Assembly (NCBI GenBank): GCA_907165065.1
Contig: OU015529.1
Location: 9,929,554-9,993,553, forward strand
Direction: 5' to 3'
DNA: 64,000 bases
Source of the DNA: Caprimulgus europaeus
Taxonomy: Eukaryota > Chordata > Aves > Caprimulgiformes > Caprimulgidae
The position numbers and the translations under genes are program-made. Positions 39,368 to 51,900 of the stretch are shown here, one piece after another. A model generated the notes under the pieces. That model worked only from the letters and a program-made list of their open reading frames with translations. It ran no database searches and was not told the origin of the DNA. Position 1 is the first letter of the stretch, and each line of letters begins with the position of its first letter.

Positions 39368-39658
39368 ATGCTTCTGTCCCATCACGGACTGCTGGTTGGT
39401 TTGCTGTGGCCTGGTGTTGCTTTGTTAAAATGGAGTTCAGGTGCTTTTCTTCAAATAATAAAGGAGAGAGGGAACAGAGAACATATTAGTGAGAGGAAAG
39501 GTAGATTTGTGAACTGTTGCTTGAAAGAAATAATATTTCGTGCATTGCCATGTCTGAAGATGCTGTGTTGGAAGAGGACATTTGGGAGTACAAATCCATT
39601 AGGAAGCAAAAGCATCAGAGTAATTCAGAGAGCACCTCGACACCTGTGCAGAAAGTGA
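39368..39658 (+). other. Upstream ORF overlapping the DCLRE1A start
   Basis: An ATG in strong Kozak context (CCACCATGC) opens a 96-codon frame in a different frame from DCLRE1A and runs about 100 bases past the true start at 39,550. The peptide has no recognisable domain. It matters only if the mature 5' UTR includes it. The human SNM1A mRNA is known for a long leader with upstream ATGs and reported internal ribosome entry. Confidence 0.5.
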
Positions 39659-39967
39659 AGGATGGCAAGAGCAGGCCAAAAAGAAAGAGAACTAGAAATA
39701 AAAAAAAATGCGTAGAAAAAAATGATACACCTCAGAAACCCGAGCAGAGATCAAGGCCAGATCAGGATGAAGATCAGTGTCACGGTGACAGTAGCTTGCA
39801 CTCCCAGGAAAGCGTGCGTAGCCTGGCGGAACAGGGCTCACCAAATGCAAAGCCTGTTCATGATGGGTACTGCCCCAGCTGCCAGATGCCTTTCTCTTTG
39901 CTACTGGTCCAGACACCTCGATGGCACGTTGCTGAATGTTTGGATACTCCAGGATCCACTGAAAAAG
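39550..39967 (+). CDS. DCLRE1A: DCLRE1A coding exon 1 (UBZ4)
   Basis: Encodes residues 1-139 plus one base, starting [16 protein letters not shown]; human starts [15 protein letters not shown]. The UBZ4 finger [12 protein letters not shown]...RWHVAECLD is complete. Donor AAAAG|GTATGA. The start has G at -3 but T at +4, so its Kozak context is moderate. Confidence 0.95.
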
Positions 39968-42900
39968 GTATGAATAGAGTAAGAAAAAAGCCTTCAGAAA
40001 ACAGTTAAAGGATTCTCACATAATTTTTCTGTAAACGTTGGTTTGCATATTTAGTTCAAAATCTGAGGTGGTAGTTGGTACGATTTTTAGAATTTTATTA
40101 CTGGTCATTTAGAAATATTATTTTTGTATGAGACTTTTGGTTCTTTGTGAAGAACATGGAAATCTGACATGAAAATCTCGTATCAGAATCTGATCTCAGA
40201 ACTTTATAGAGTAGTGGTAAAGATTAATGGTTGTTTATCAAGCTCCAGTGTTAGTAGTTTATTGAAGAAATTGAAGGTGCATATTTACCATTTTAAAATA
40301 ATGGAACCTGTTTGAATTACTAAGTCAGTGTCAGTAAAAAAGACCTCCTTCAGTTAAGAGGCTGCTACTTTTGATGTGGAATTTCTTTCTCCATAGGTAT
40401 AAATTTTATTATCCTGTATTATCCCCCTGTGTCATTTTTCCAGTTGCCTGTGGACAGTTGGAAGCTGAAATCTGTTATCCTAACTTACTTGAAATTTTAG
40501 GCCCTGATCCAGTATGCCTCAGAAGTTTTGTACAGAATTATACATGAACATTGCTATGTCATCAGGCAACACAGTTTTCTTTACAAGAGGAATAAAGCTG
40601 ACTTGGAATTCCAATTGCTGGTTTCATATGGAGAAATATCACGTCTGAACAGATCTGGGTATCCAACTTATGCTCTTAATACACCTCATAACTTTTGAAA
40701 AACAGAAAGCATACAGTCAGGAAACTTGAGAAAAGGCAGTTTTAGGTAACACAGTCACTTTCCTTTATATATCTTTGTAACTTTCACTGAAGTTTCTTCT
40801 TTAGAAAAATGAAACATGAGTCCTTTAATACTGATTTTGGCAGTGGTTTTAACTTGAGGCAGATGTGTTAACCCCTCATTTGCATCTCTTACTCCCATAA
40901 TTAAAAGATGAAAAATCCTTCTGATTGATTTAGGCATTCATCTTAAAGTCCTCAAAAGTTAGCCAAAAAAGACTTGGGGAACAGCCACATATTTTTTGCT
41001 GGCATCTCAATCCTGAATATTTTTTAACATAAATAAATACATGACTGGGTTTTTGTTTTGTTTTGTTTTAATTTACTGAGTAACCCAGCAGACAATCTGA
41101 GTGGAGTTTCAGGTTGATTCAGAACCAAGATTTGGTTTATTTTGAAACATGTTTATTGGTCTTTTCTGGTGCTACTGCTCTGAGCTCAGTGCTTGCATGT
41201 GAGACAGTTCAAAACTAGAAACCATATGATTACATCAGCACATCACTGGAACAGAGTTAAGTTCTCTTGTTGTTAGAGGGCTGTATTAATTCAGGCTTAG
41301 TGCTGTATTAGCAGCAGCTGTTTGGTTTTGGGTTGGGAGTGTTCTCATTTCTAGCCAGCTCAGGGCAGGAGGTCTTGGTGGCTTGGAAATTACTTTTTAC
41401 TTGTGCCTTCTGTCCTCCAATAGTTGCATTTATCAGAAAAAGCTGTTAAAATGTGTGTCACATGTGATTTTTATTTTAATAATTATGCCAACTATATTTG
41501 CAAAGGTATTAACATTACTTCTCTGTTTAACTCTTTTCACAGAGTGTCCTGACGGTTTATTGTGCACTTCCACCATTCCATCCCACTACAAGCGTTACAG
41601 CCATTTTCTACTTGCAGCAAGCAGAGCAGGAGATTATCTTGTAAACTCAGCAAACACTTTGGAGGAGAAGGTGACATGTTCTACTGCAGCAAAGCCCAGC
41701 TGTTCCCCAAGTCATGTAGAGGAAACATCACAGAATGAGAAACCACCTAATAATGTACAAAGTGTCCGGAATGACGACTGTACATTGGTGGTGCGGAGTT
41801 CACCGCAAATTAAGTCTCCAAATATTATCAGTGAAAGTACTTCCTCTTTTGCAGATGTTCACAAGCCTCAACAGACATTTCAGCTTACAAAGACCACGGA
41901 TAATAGTTGTAAATTTGAATTTTATGACTTTGCATCCTCTCAAGGAAGTGGAACAGGAGAAGATCTGTGTAGTCAGAAAGATACAAATCAGCCACGTCTA
42001 CTGCAATCAAAAGCAGACTTCAGTGACTGTGAAATTTCTTACTCTCCGCTGAGCACTTTTGAGGAAACTGATGAGGAAAATGAGGAAGAGGAAAGGAAAG
42101 GAAAAATATCACAAAATAAACCACTCAAGGTCTGGAACCTTGAAGTTGAAGAATCTAATCCTGTGGTGTTTAAAACATTTGATGGACTTCTCTTACAGCA
42201 GAAGCCTCAGTGTGAGCCTACCAAAATGGGAAAATTCATAATTAAAAAAAACCACAGTGAGGAAGTGAACACATTGAACCATCTAGATCATAGTGTAAAA
42301 ACTGTTTCTCAGAGTCACATGAATAGCAAGTTCTGTAATTCAACATGTGTAGATAATCAGCATCTGCAAGAGGTGCTGGCCAGTGGATCCTCATTTCCTT
42401 TTAATTGTGAGGAGGTTGAACAGCCAGAATTTATTTCCTCTGCTGCTAAAGCAGGTGACACAGAGTCAGAAGACACTGGTGCTTGTGCTTTGGATTCTGC
42501 ATACATGAGTTTTACTGAGACATCATCGCTGCTAGTCAGAGAAGATGCTAGGTCTCTTCTGACACAGAAAAGTAGTTTTTTGCAGGACCCAAGTACCATT
42601 TTAAATAATGCAGATAAAATGACTGCCAATGCAATTGAAAAAACGGCTTGCCAGGAGAGTTTGCAAGCAGTAGTGGAGAAAGAAGGAAATCTTAATGCAG
42701 CTGCTGTGTGCTTTCCCAGCCCCATCTCTAAAACAGTACCATCTCTTTCTTTAGCAAGTATGAATGCCAAATCCAGTTCTGCCAAAGAACTCAAACAAAT
42801 GGACATTGGTGTTTTCTTTGGGTTAAAACCCAAAGTAAAAGAGGAAAGCAAAGGAGAGATGTGTTTGAGTGAGGGAAAGCAGATACCAAGTTCAGTAACT

Positions 42901-45900
42901 CCCAATGGAAAGAAGCCCAGACAGCAAAAAAGGAAAGCTGAAGGGTCTGTGGAAGATGTAGAAGAGGTTGCAGAAAGTTCAAGTACAAATGGAGCCTTTG
43001 CAGATGTAAGTTCTGGTGGCCAACAAAGGTGGAGAAAAAAATATAAAGAATTACCTACTACAGGTGAAGGAACAAGGAAAAAACACTGCCCTTTCTACAA
43101 GAAAATACCAGGTGAGAGGTAGCTGTTGCTTTTTGTAGAGGTTAACTGATTTTGGCTTGAGTGGCGTATTTTTTTTTTTCTTAATTTTAAGCTTCAGTAT
43201 TCTTCACTTTTCATAACCATTTAGACTGTAGCTCATAGTGAATTTTCTTTCCTCCCTCTAAACTGATAAAATCTTGTGTAGCTACAGATCTCCAAAAGAA
43301 GGTGATTGCAGAACTAGAGTCAGCAACAGCTGAAAATAGTGAAATAGTTATCTCAGGAAAATTACTTAAAGGACTGACTTCTGAATGGTTTTCACAGGGC
43401 AGAAAACATGAGCAGTATTGAAAGATGGATCTACGTTCTTAAATGTTTTTTTATTATATCCTTTGTTAATATTCACTCTTAATTGGTGAATTTAATCTTT
43501 CACACTGCTCCAGTTGTGCCTGAAGATAGGGCTGTCAATAGCAATTATTTCCTTACACGAAGTTAAAAGAATTTTTAATTTTGCATTTGAAGTTCAGTTG
43601 TATTAGAAAAACGATTTACTACAGCTGTAAAAACAAAGAAATGAAAACCAGAGGAGTTCAGTTAAGGAAACAGACAAGAATTTCTCAGAATCTCCTCAAG
43701 CAATTGCATAAATTACAGGATGATGGATCAGTGGCTTTAAAAGCTTCAGATCCTCACAGTTCTGTTTACCACTAAAGGACTGTCTTGGTCTTAGACAGAT
43801 ATTTGAGGAAGCCAAACAGAAGTATATTAGTGATCCTAAGTGCCAATCTGCTGCTTGAAGACTGACCTGTAAGTCTCTGTGGGACTACACCACTATCATG
43901 GGTTCCATGGGCTTAGAGAATTTTCCATATATAATAAATTTGAAGAGCAGACTCCTGTGCCCACAGAGCAATTTTAAAGTTGCTTCGTTATTATCCATAT
44001 TATCTTTGTTCTGAATTTTGTTGCTACATTTGAAACATATTTGACTGTCTCGCTGCTGATACTTATTTATCCCCATGGCCTAGTATAGTTCAGCCTCTCA
44101 AAGTTTTGAGTCTGTTTTCTCTCAAACACTTGGGGATTTTTTGGTTTGTGATTTTTAATTATCAGACTGCTGTGGGGTTTTTTTGGAATTACAAATATTT
44201 GAAGTTCTAGCCTCAGGTAAGTAGAACTATTTCTAGTTCTCCTGGAAGATCTGGGAAATATGTGTAGCATAAAAAAAAACCATTTGAGTGCCACCAGATG
44301 AATTAGTTCTATGCATTATTTGGTGGTTTTAAGAAAATATAACCCAATGTGAAAGGACCATTTGTAAGTATGTTTGCATTTAAAAAAGATTACATTTGCA
44401 GAGAAAAGGGCAACCTTCTGTACAGCTCTCTTTATGCAATATCTTTACACAAACAGCACCTCACTGAAAGCAGACAATGGCAAATCAGACACGTTTCATC
44501 TCAGCAGATATATTTGAAGACCCCAGAATACTTCCTTAATAATTATATGGTAGCATGTTTTAACATTAAATGCAGAAAAATTGAAAAATTGCAGTTTAAT
44601 CGCAAAATGCATTTTGTTAAGCTGAGGTTACATGTTTTATTTTGTGTTAAGACATTGGTATTAGATTTTAATCTGTGTGAACTTTTAAAAATATCAGCTG
44701 AATGCAGATAAATGTGTTTTATTTGCTTAACCAGTTGCTGTCTGTGTAGGATGGCAGCTGAACAACAGATAATTTGGGAGGCCTGTGAAAGTATTTGTGT
44801 GTGGACACTTGGTTAAATCTTTATTTTAATATGTGAAAATCTTTTTTATTACTGTTGACTCATATACAATCCATGCTCATCTTTAAATGGCCCCTTCAAG
44901 TGTATGCAGTGCAGCTGTATTATTACCTTTTAGTTTGGAAGAAAGAAAAAAGAAGAAAAGGAACATCTAATCAGAAACTAGTTCTGAACTATGCATGTTT
45001 ACTGACTGGCTTCTCTACCCTTTTTGCTGTAGGAACTGGTTTTACAGTTGATGCCTTCCAGTATGGAGAAATTGAAGGCTGCACAGCTTATTTCCTTACT
45101 CATTTTCACTCTGATCACTATTGTGGACTAACAAAAAACTTCATGTTTCCAATCTACTGTAATAAGGTAAGGTTTTCCAAGATTGGTAGGTATTATCAAG
45201 TCCATATGCAACTATAATCACTTTTATACTGATTAAAGTAAGTAGAAGATCAGAGGTTCCCCTTGTTGGGTCAGTTAGGCACAGTGGATATATATAGGAG
45301 ATATATATATGTATATATATATATAGGGGAATCTGGTTTTTCCTCATAGGAAATTCCTACCCTGATTTAACTGATGAAGATGATTAGTGAAATGTCCCTG
45401 TTTGAATACCATGAGAAAATTCAAGTTTCAGAGGATCTCTAGAGGTCATATAGTCTGATCTCCTGCACGATGCAGGTGTAACTTGAGAGTTAGATTAAAT
45501 TTTGGAAATAAGACAGATTCCACTACATCTTCTCACAACCTGTTGCAGTGAATGATAATTGAAATGTCCGGTTTTACAACTGGAGGCTTTAGCTTGTTCT
45601 TTTTGTGTGCATCATGGAGAAGAATCTGGCTCCATCTTGTCTATAACTCTATTCAAGTGATGAAAGTCTGAAACCAGATTCCACTTAAGCCATCTCTTCT
45701 TCCCATTCAGTAAATGGAGTTGTTCTAGGCTGGTCCTGTGTGTTCTGTGTTTCAGGCTGCTGAATGGCCAGGACTGCCATTGGCTATCATATGTCCAACC
45801 AACTCGTTACTCATAGCATGGTAGGACAGCTTGCCTAATCAACCTATCCAGAACCTGCATCAAAAATCTATTTCTGATTTACCCTGGAAGTCTCCCAGAA

Positions 45901-48900
45901 TGCTTGTGTCCCGTGTTGCCCTCCCAGTAGGTGTTGGGGTGACTGGAGATTTCTTCAGTTGTTTAAAGAAGGTTTCCCCACCTCTTCTTCTTGACTTGGC
46001 AGTCGGTAACAGACGTTATTCCCCCTGTTTGCCTGCTCTCTGATTCCAGTCCATAACCTGATGACAGGATTTTAAAAGTTTGCTTTTTTAAGACAGCTTT
46101 TTTTTCAGTTTTCTTTTTGGGAAACGAAATGGTACTGAAAGGCTTGATTATATGCAGGATCTCATAGTTTCTCTGTAAACCAGACAGTCTGGCTTGGAGA
46201 GCCTTTGTTTCTAAAATAAACAAAGCCTTTTTTTAGATGTTGTTTCTATTCCATATTAAATCCTTTCCCTGTTACAGATAACTGGCAACCTGGTGAAGAG
46301 CAAACTTCGAGTCAGGGAGCAGTACATCCACGTGCTGCCAATGGACACAGAATGCATCGTGAATGGGATCAAAGTCTTGTTGCTCGATGCCAATCAGTAG
46401 GTATCATTGCATTTCTTCTGGAAGATTTGTATGTGTAGAATATTAAATATAAATAGTTGTGCAGATACAGTTCATGTTTTCATTATTTTTATATAATAAT
46501 TCACATTTCTGAGTTGGCTTAGTAACATGCATTTTCACTTCAGAAGTGAATTAGGCATGTAGGAGCCTACATTTCTTTGAAGTAGGTAGCTTTTGAAATA
46601 GGTTAATTATTTTTGAAAGTGAAACTTAGGCTTGTGATAATTTTAGCTTAACTTTATTTTTTTGTTGTTGTAATGGGTCCCTAATGTTAACTGCACAGAG
46701 CTCTATAATTTTTAAGCTTGTTGAGAGGTTGAATGACTTTTCTAGTAGTCTGGACACTTTAGTGTTTGGTGTCTAGTTGGGAACATCCCAGATTTGATTA
46801 TCAGATATGTTAGGTTTCTGTAGCTTCAACTCAAGATAGTGAAATCTTCAGCTAAAGAAAAATGTGGTCCTTTGGATCCCAGGAGAGACAAAGCCTAGCC
46901 AACATTTTGAAAACTGAACTTTAAAGAAAAGCATGTTGAAAAGTGCAACAAGACTTCTATTGGATTTGGTGATAAAGGGTGAGGTTTTTGTCCAACATAG
47001 CACTGGCACTGTGTGGTAATGCTGCATCTGAAGTTCAGTAGCACCTGATTTCTAGCCCTGTGCTCTTGCCATTCTGCCTCTTGGTACCTTATTTGGCTAT
47101 GGGCTAGAGGAAAAGTCCTTTCTTTCCCTGAAGTGTATATTGAAATGCAACACTGTGTCACAGCTGGTTTGAATATTACTTATCTTAGGATTTGTTTATA
47201 GTTGGAGAGATAAGATTCCATGAAGTCCTTTGAGAACCCTTTCTGGGAATGAAAGAAGACTTGTTGCTTATGTAATTTGGACACGTCTCGTTTTTCCTGT
47301 TTGTCTCTGATCCTCTGCTTCAATTTAAAAGGCATATAAACCTTAGGTAGAAAGTTCAACTTTCTGGAGAGTTCACCAATCCTGTCATTTTAGCTCTGAT
47401 TCATGCCAGTTTTTCCTTTTTTGAGATTTCATTTACCCTTTACAGATGATTCATGTCCGAAATAGTCCCACTCTGGTTTTCCAGTCTGAGCACTTGCCCT
47501 TCAGACAGCTCTGTCGAGAAACTGCAGAAGGTGCAATGGATTTGCTGTGCCAAATAAAGAGAATTGTATTTATAACCAGGGAATTCTGGATGGAGAATAG
47601 TGTTTAAAATCTGCAAATAGAACTTAAAAGGAAAGGCTTCAGTAAGTTGTGTAGGAATTAAGATGGATTTGCAATAATACAATTCTGTTTCTCCCGAGTA
47701 AGAATGCTGCTTCTCTTGGGTGAGCTGTTTTTCCTTTAAATCAAGTAATAGAACCTCAGAGATTGCAACTGAGGCAGCATCTTTGTCATACCTAGAATAC
47801 AAAGCATCTCAAAAAGGCAGTTAATGCTTGATTGCTTTGCTGTTGGTGTGGGTTTTTTCCTCCCTACGTCTCAACTGAGAACTCGGGTCTAGATTGGCTA
47901 TGGCCATAAGCTTAGCTTTAGAATTCCTTTAGAAATTGGGACTTTCTAGCTAAATTATGCTGCATACTAGCTGTGATTTAAAAAGCTGTTCTGCACACCT
48001 TCCTGCTGCTGAAGGGTGGTTTATATTGTGAGGCAGTTTATCAGTGTAGAGAACTCACTCAATTTGTATGGATTTTTTGTTTGTTTCAGTTGTCCAGGTG
48101 CAACAATGATCCTTTTCTGTCTACCGAGTGGAACTGTGATTCTGCACACGGGAGATTTCAGAGCAGATCCTTCTATGGAGCGCTACCCTGCTCTGTCTGG
48201 CCGACAAGTCCACACCCTTTACCTTGATACCACGTATGTTGTGTTTAATTTTTTTTTAAATATAACCCTCTTTTCAGTTTAGTAAGACTTTATATGAACA
48301 AATAAATGTAAGTGTAAATGATATTGCTGTTTTAACACTTGTTAGCTCTATTTAGTGTTAGATAAAATCAGGTATTTCTTGAATGTCTATGTATGTGTAA
48401 CTTGTTCATCTGTTATGCTGTTACATGAGAGAGAGTGAAAGTGGGTGGTGGAGAAGATGCTGAAGTATTTGCTGAGATGGCCTTGTTATTTATAAGTGGC
48501 ATTAAATTCCGGGTGTCAAAATCCATATATTGTGTTCAGCTCTAAAACAAGAGGTTCATTGGTCTTAGATGTATTCAGCTCTGTTCTGAAAAGGGATGTG
48601 GGGGAATTTGGAGTGGAAGAATGCCAAATGATTAAGTCAGTTGTCCAGGTTTTCATTAGACCTTTCTCTGACTCATGTCTATAAAATTGTTTTTCTATGT
48701 ACGATGACTAATGCCCAGCTGCAGGCTTTTATTTCTGTTCCATATGTTTCTGTGAATGAATAATGCCTCATGTTATGGTTTGCATGCATGACAAAAAATA
48801 GACATGAGGATGTAATTAGTACGTGATACAAATATCTCGCTGGAAAGAGCACTTGGTATTTATAGAGAAAAAACCTGCAGAATGGAGCGTCGGTGTCAGG

Positions 48901-51900
48901 CAAGTGAAGTTGTAGAGAAAAGACTGATCTATTCAATGTAAATTTTATTGGAACAATTTCATCTGGGCACCTCGGTGGTTTCTAATAAATAAATTTCAAG
49001 TAGACTGAAATTATATAGAAGGATAGCTTCTTTTTCATTACTTTGTTATTTTATGCACGCAGTTTCGAGGGCCTTCTTGGGAAATTCAGGTGTCTTCTAT
49101 TTTGCGTAACAAAGTGTTGTATCTTGTTTCCATGTCCCAGGTACTGTAGTCCTGAATACACTTTTCCTTCTCAACAAGAGGTTATCCAGTTTGCTGTCAA
49201 TACTGCCTTTGAGACAGTGACTTTAAACCCACGTACTCTAGTTGTCTGCGGCACCTACTCCATTGGAAAAGAAAAGGTTTTTTTAGGTACGTAAAAGAAG
49301 CATACTGGATCAAATAACACTGGCTTAGATAATTAGTTAGTTAAAAGATAATTAATTCTTTTCTTGAAGATGTAAAGGGTCAGTTAATCTTGATGGTCAG
49401 ATATTGTGTAAAGAAATTAAATATATTTAATAACCTACTGCTAGCTTCTTAGTTTTCTGATCAATAAATTTTAACTTTCTAAATGAAATATTTTTCTGAC
49501 ATGTTTACAAACCCCCCGAATATACAGAAGACCAATTTGGATACTAAATTAATGTACCTGTTTGTTTAGTTGTGGTGAGCAAATTGCTAATGACAATTAA
49601 AAAAACCCATAAATTAAGTCTTTACAACATTTTTAGTGTTAATAGTCTCATGTTGTCAAGAAACAGTAGAGGGATATAATAATCCTTAAACTTTTCTTTT
49701 GCTAACAGTTTTTCCTTCCATGTTTATATTATGTATTTCCTAAGTTTTTATAGTAATCTGTTTTAATGAAATCAATTTTAACAAAGCATTTCCCAAACTG
49801 AAACACATCTTTTCTGACTTAAGGAAAATTTTGTGTGCTGTGCTTCACTTGGTTACAGCATTGGGAACCAAGGTGGTTGCTCAAATGTATACCCTAGAGC
49901 AGGCAGCTGTGTGCTGTTTGTGCTTTTGAGTATATTTAAGGTCATCAATACAAGATTTACTTCCACTGAAAATTAGTCTGTCTTTAACTTGGGCTGTTTG
50001 TTGCATATTCCAAAAACTACATGTTTCTGGCTTTTTTGAAATATATACCAGCTCACCTTGGTAAGTTTCTGCCAAAGAAATATGACTTAGAACTTATTAA
50101 TGAACTTCTATTCTCCTTATCTTTCCAATTGTCATACATAATTCTGGTGCTAAAACGTAGGAACTAGAGTTTTTTAACAGCCATTATAGGTTTCTCTTCT
50201 TAATTTTAGAACATGAACCACTGTATCCTGTTGAATATAGATTTTTTTCAATAGTAAAAATGATCCAGTGCAATAATTAGGAATATCTCCAAAACAAGCA
50301 GAAAATGAACTCTGACTCTATCTGAATTCTTCCCAATTAATCCTAAAGCAATTGCTGAAGTTCTGGGCTCAAAAGCAAGTATGTCCTGTGATAAGTACAA
50401 AACACTGCAGTGCTTGGAGTCAGCAGCTGTTAATTCCCTCATCAGTGCGGACTGGGATGGTACTTTGCTTCACGTTCTTCCCATGATGCAAATTAATTTT
50501 AAGGTAAGTTCAGAAAACATGCTGTGTTGATTAACCTGCTGGCTAATATTACTGTTGGCTCCTCCCAACCAGTGTTGTGTCTGGTGCTTTTTAACCTCTT
50601 GTCACATCATATTTACTTAGTAAAGTTTTGACATGTAGCAATACCTTGAAAATGAAATGTAATTAAACATTAATATCTGTCTCCAAACGTGAGGCACAGA
50701 AAGTGCAATTTCACTTCAGTGTGGTGCTTGTACAAGATAAGATGAGGTGTGTTCAAAGCCTTGCTCTTCGTGGGCCTTTTTGAAGTGGGTTTATGTAATG
50801 ACTGCAGGATCTGTCCTGTTAGCAGTTAATATATTGTGACATGGAGTCCCTACTTTCAGGCTTTTACCTGGTCTGAGGTAGGAAAAGAAAGGATTTTTAT
50901 GCCCATGAGTCTCTTTTTTTTGAGGCAGCCTGTGAACATGGCCAACTTCCAGTCTGGTGGTTGATAAAAAGGCAGTAGGGTTCTCCATGTTCCTCTCAGC
51001 TCCATTTCCATGTGTTTATAGGCATATTTTCATCTTTTGAAAGGATATTTTCTCTCCTTTGGTGCTGAAGATTGACACAGAGATAAGGATACTTGAAAAT
51101 AAATGAAAACTCCCACATAAACAAATGCACACGCTGAATGAAGGACACCTCATATATACACAGCCTTTAGTTTTTCTACCCAGTCTTCTCTAATATCTAT
51201 AGCAAAAGCAGGTAAAACAGTTTATTTTAAGACATCATTTCATTTAAGTTGACTTCACATGCACATTTCAGTCCAGATTTGAGACATTAGGTTTTTGTTG
51301 TTGAGAGTTTTTGTGGGAATTTCTTAGTTAGGAAAGGAGACCAATTCCTTGGGGGGAAAGAAAGTTTTTCTGAATAGACTCCAAAACGCAGAGTGGCGTT
51401 AAGGGAAGGCAGCAGGCTCTGGAGTGAAGGTAACCTGGAATGAAACCAGTGGTCGCTTACGCCGTACGATCCTGGATTGATTTTCCTGCTTTGCTGCAGG
51501 CCTGCTGTGCCATCTCAAGCAAATCCTTCAGAGCAAGATGGTATTTAGCTGCAGGACCAGTCAAGGTCAGAGTTGACCTAAAAAGGAGAAAAAGAGGTTA
51601 TACAATTTGGATGGGAGCTGCAGGAGAAAGAACTTAATATCTTAATGTTTTAATATTGTTCTATAACATTTTCCACTGTGGGGCAGAAGATGAGTAATGG
51701 AAATCTGTATGGATTTATTTTTAATGCATTGTGTTGTCTTAAGCAGTAATGTATTTGGGTTTCTTCTGCAGATTTTTGGGTTGTTATGTGATTCTGCTGT
51801 CACGTGTCCCAGCGTGTATGGCATACTCACATAGCTGGACTTTCAGGGGGAGGGTGTGATTGTACCACAAGGATGTCTAGACAGCCTTACTTCTCAGAGA

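Larger units (their letters stand above)
38403..39549. promoter_or_regulatory. Bidirectional promoter region between NHLRC2 and DCLRE1A
   Basis: Only 1,147 bases separate the two start codons, and the genes point away from each other, as in human. The region contains the 5' UTRs of both genes and two CpG islands split by an AT-rich segment. Transcription start sites cannot be placed from sequence. An untranslated first DCLRE1A exon with an intron is possible. Confidence 0.85.

Noticed and set aside
39517-39549. Eleven-codon upstream extension of the DCLRE1A frame
   Set aside because: It begins at TTG, not ATG. The first in-frame ATG, at 39,550, matches the N terminus of the human protein.
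42357-42905. 182-codon antisense open frame
   Set aside because: It lies entirely on the opposite strand of DCLRE1A exon 2 and is a shadow of real coding sequence.
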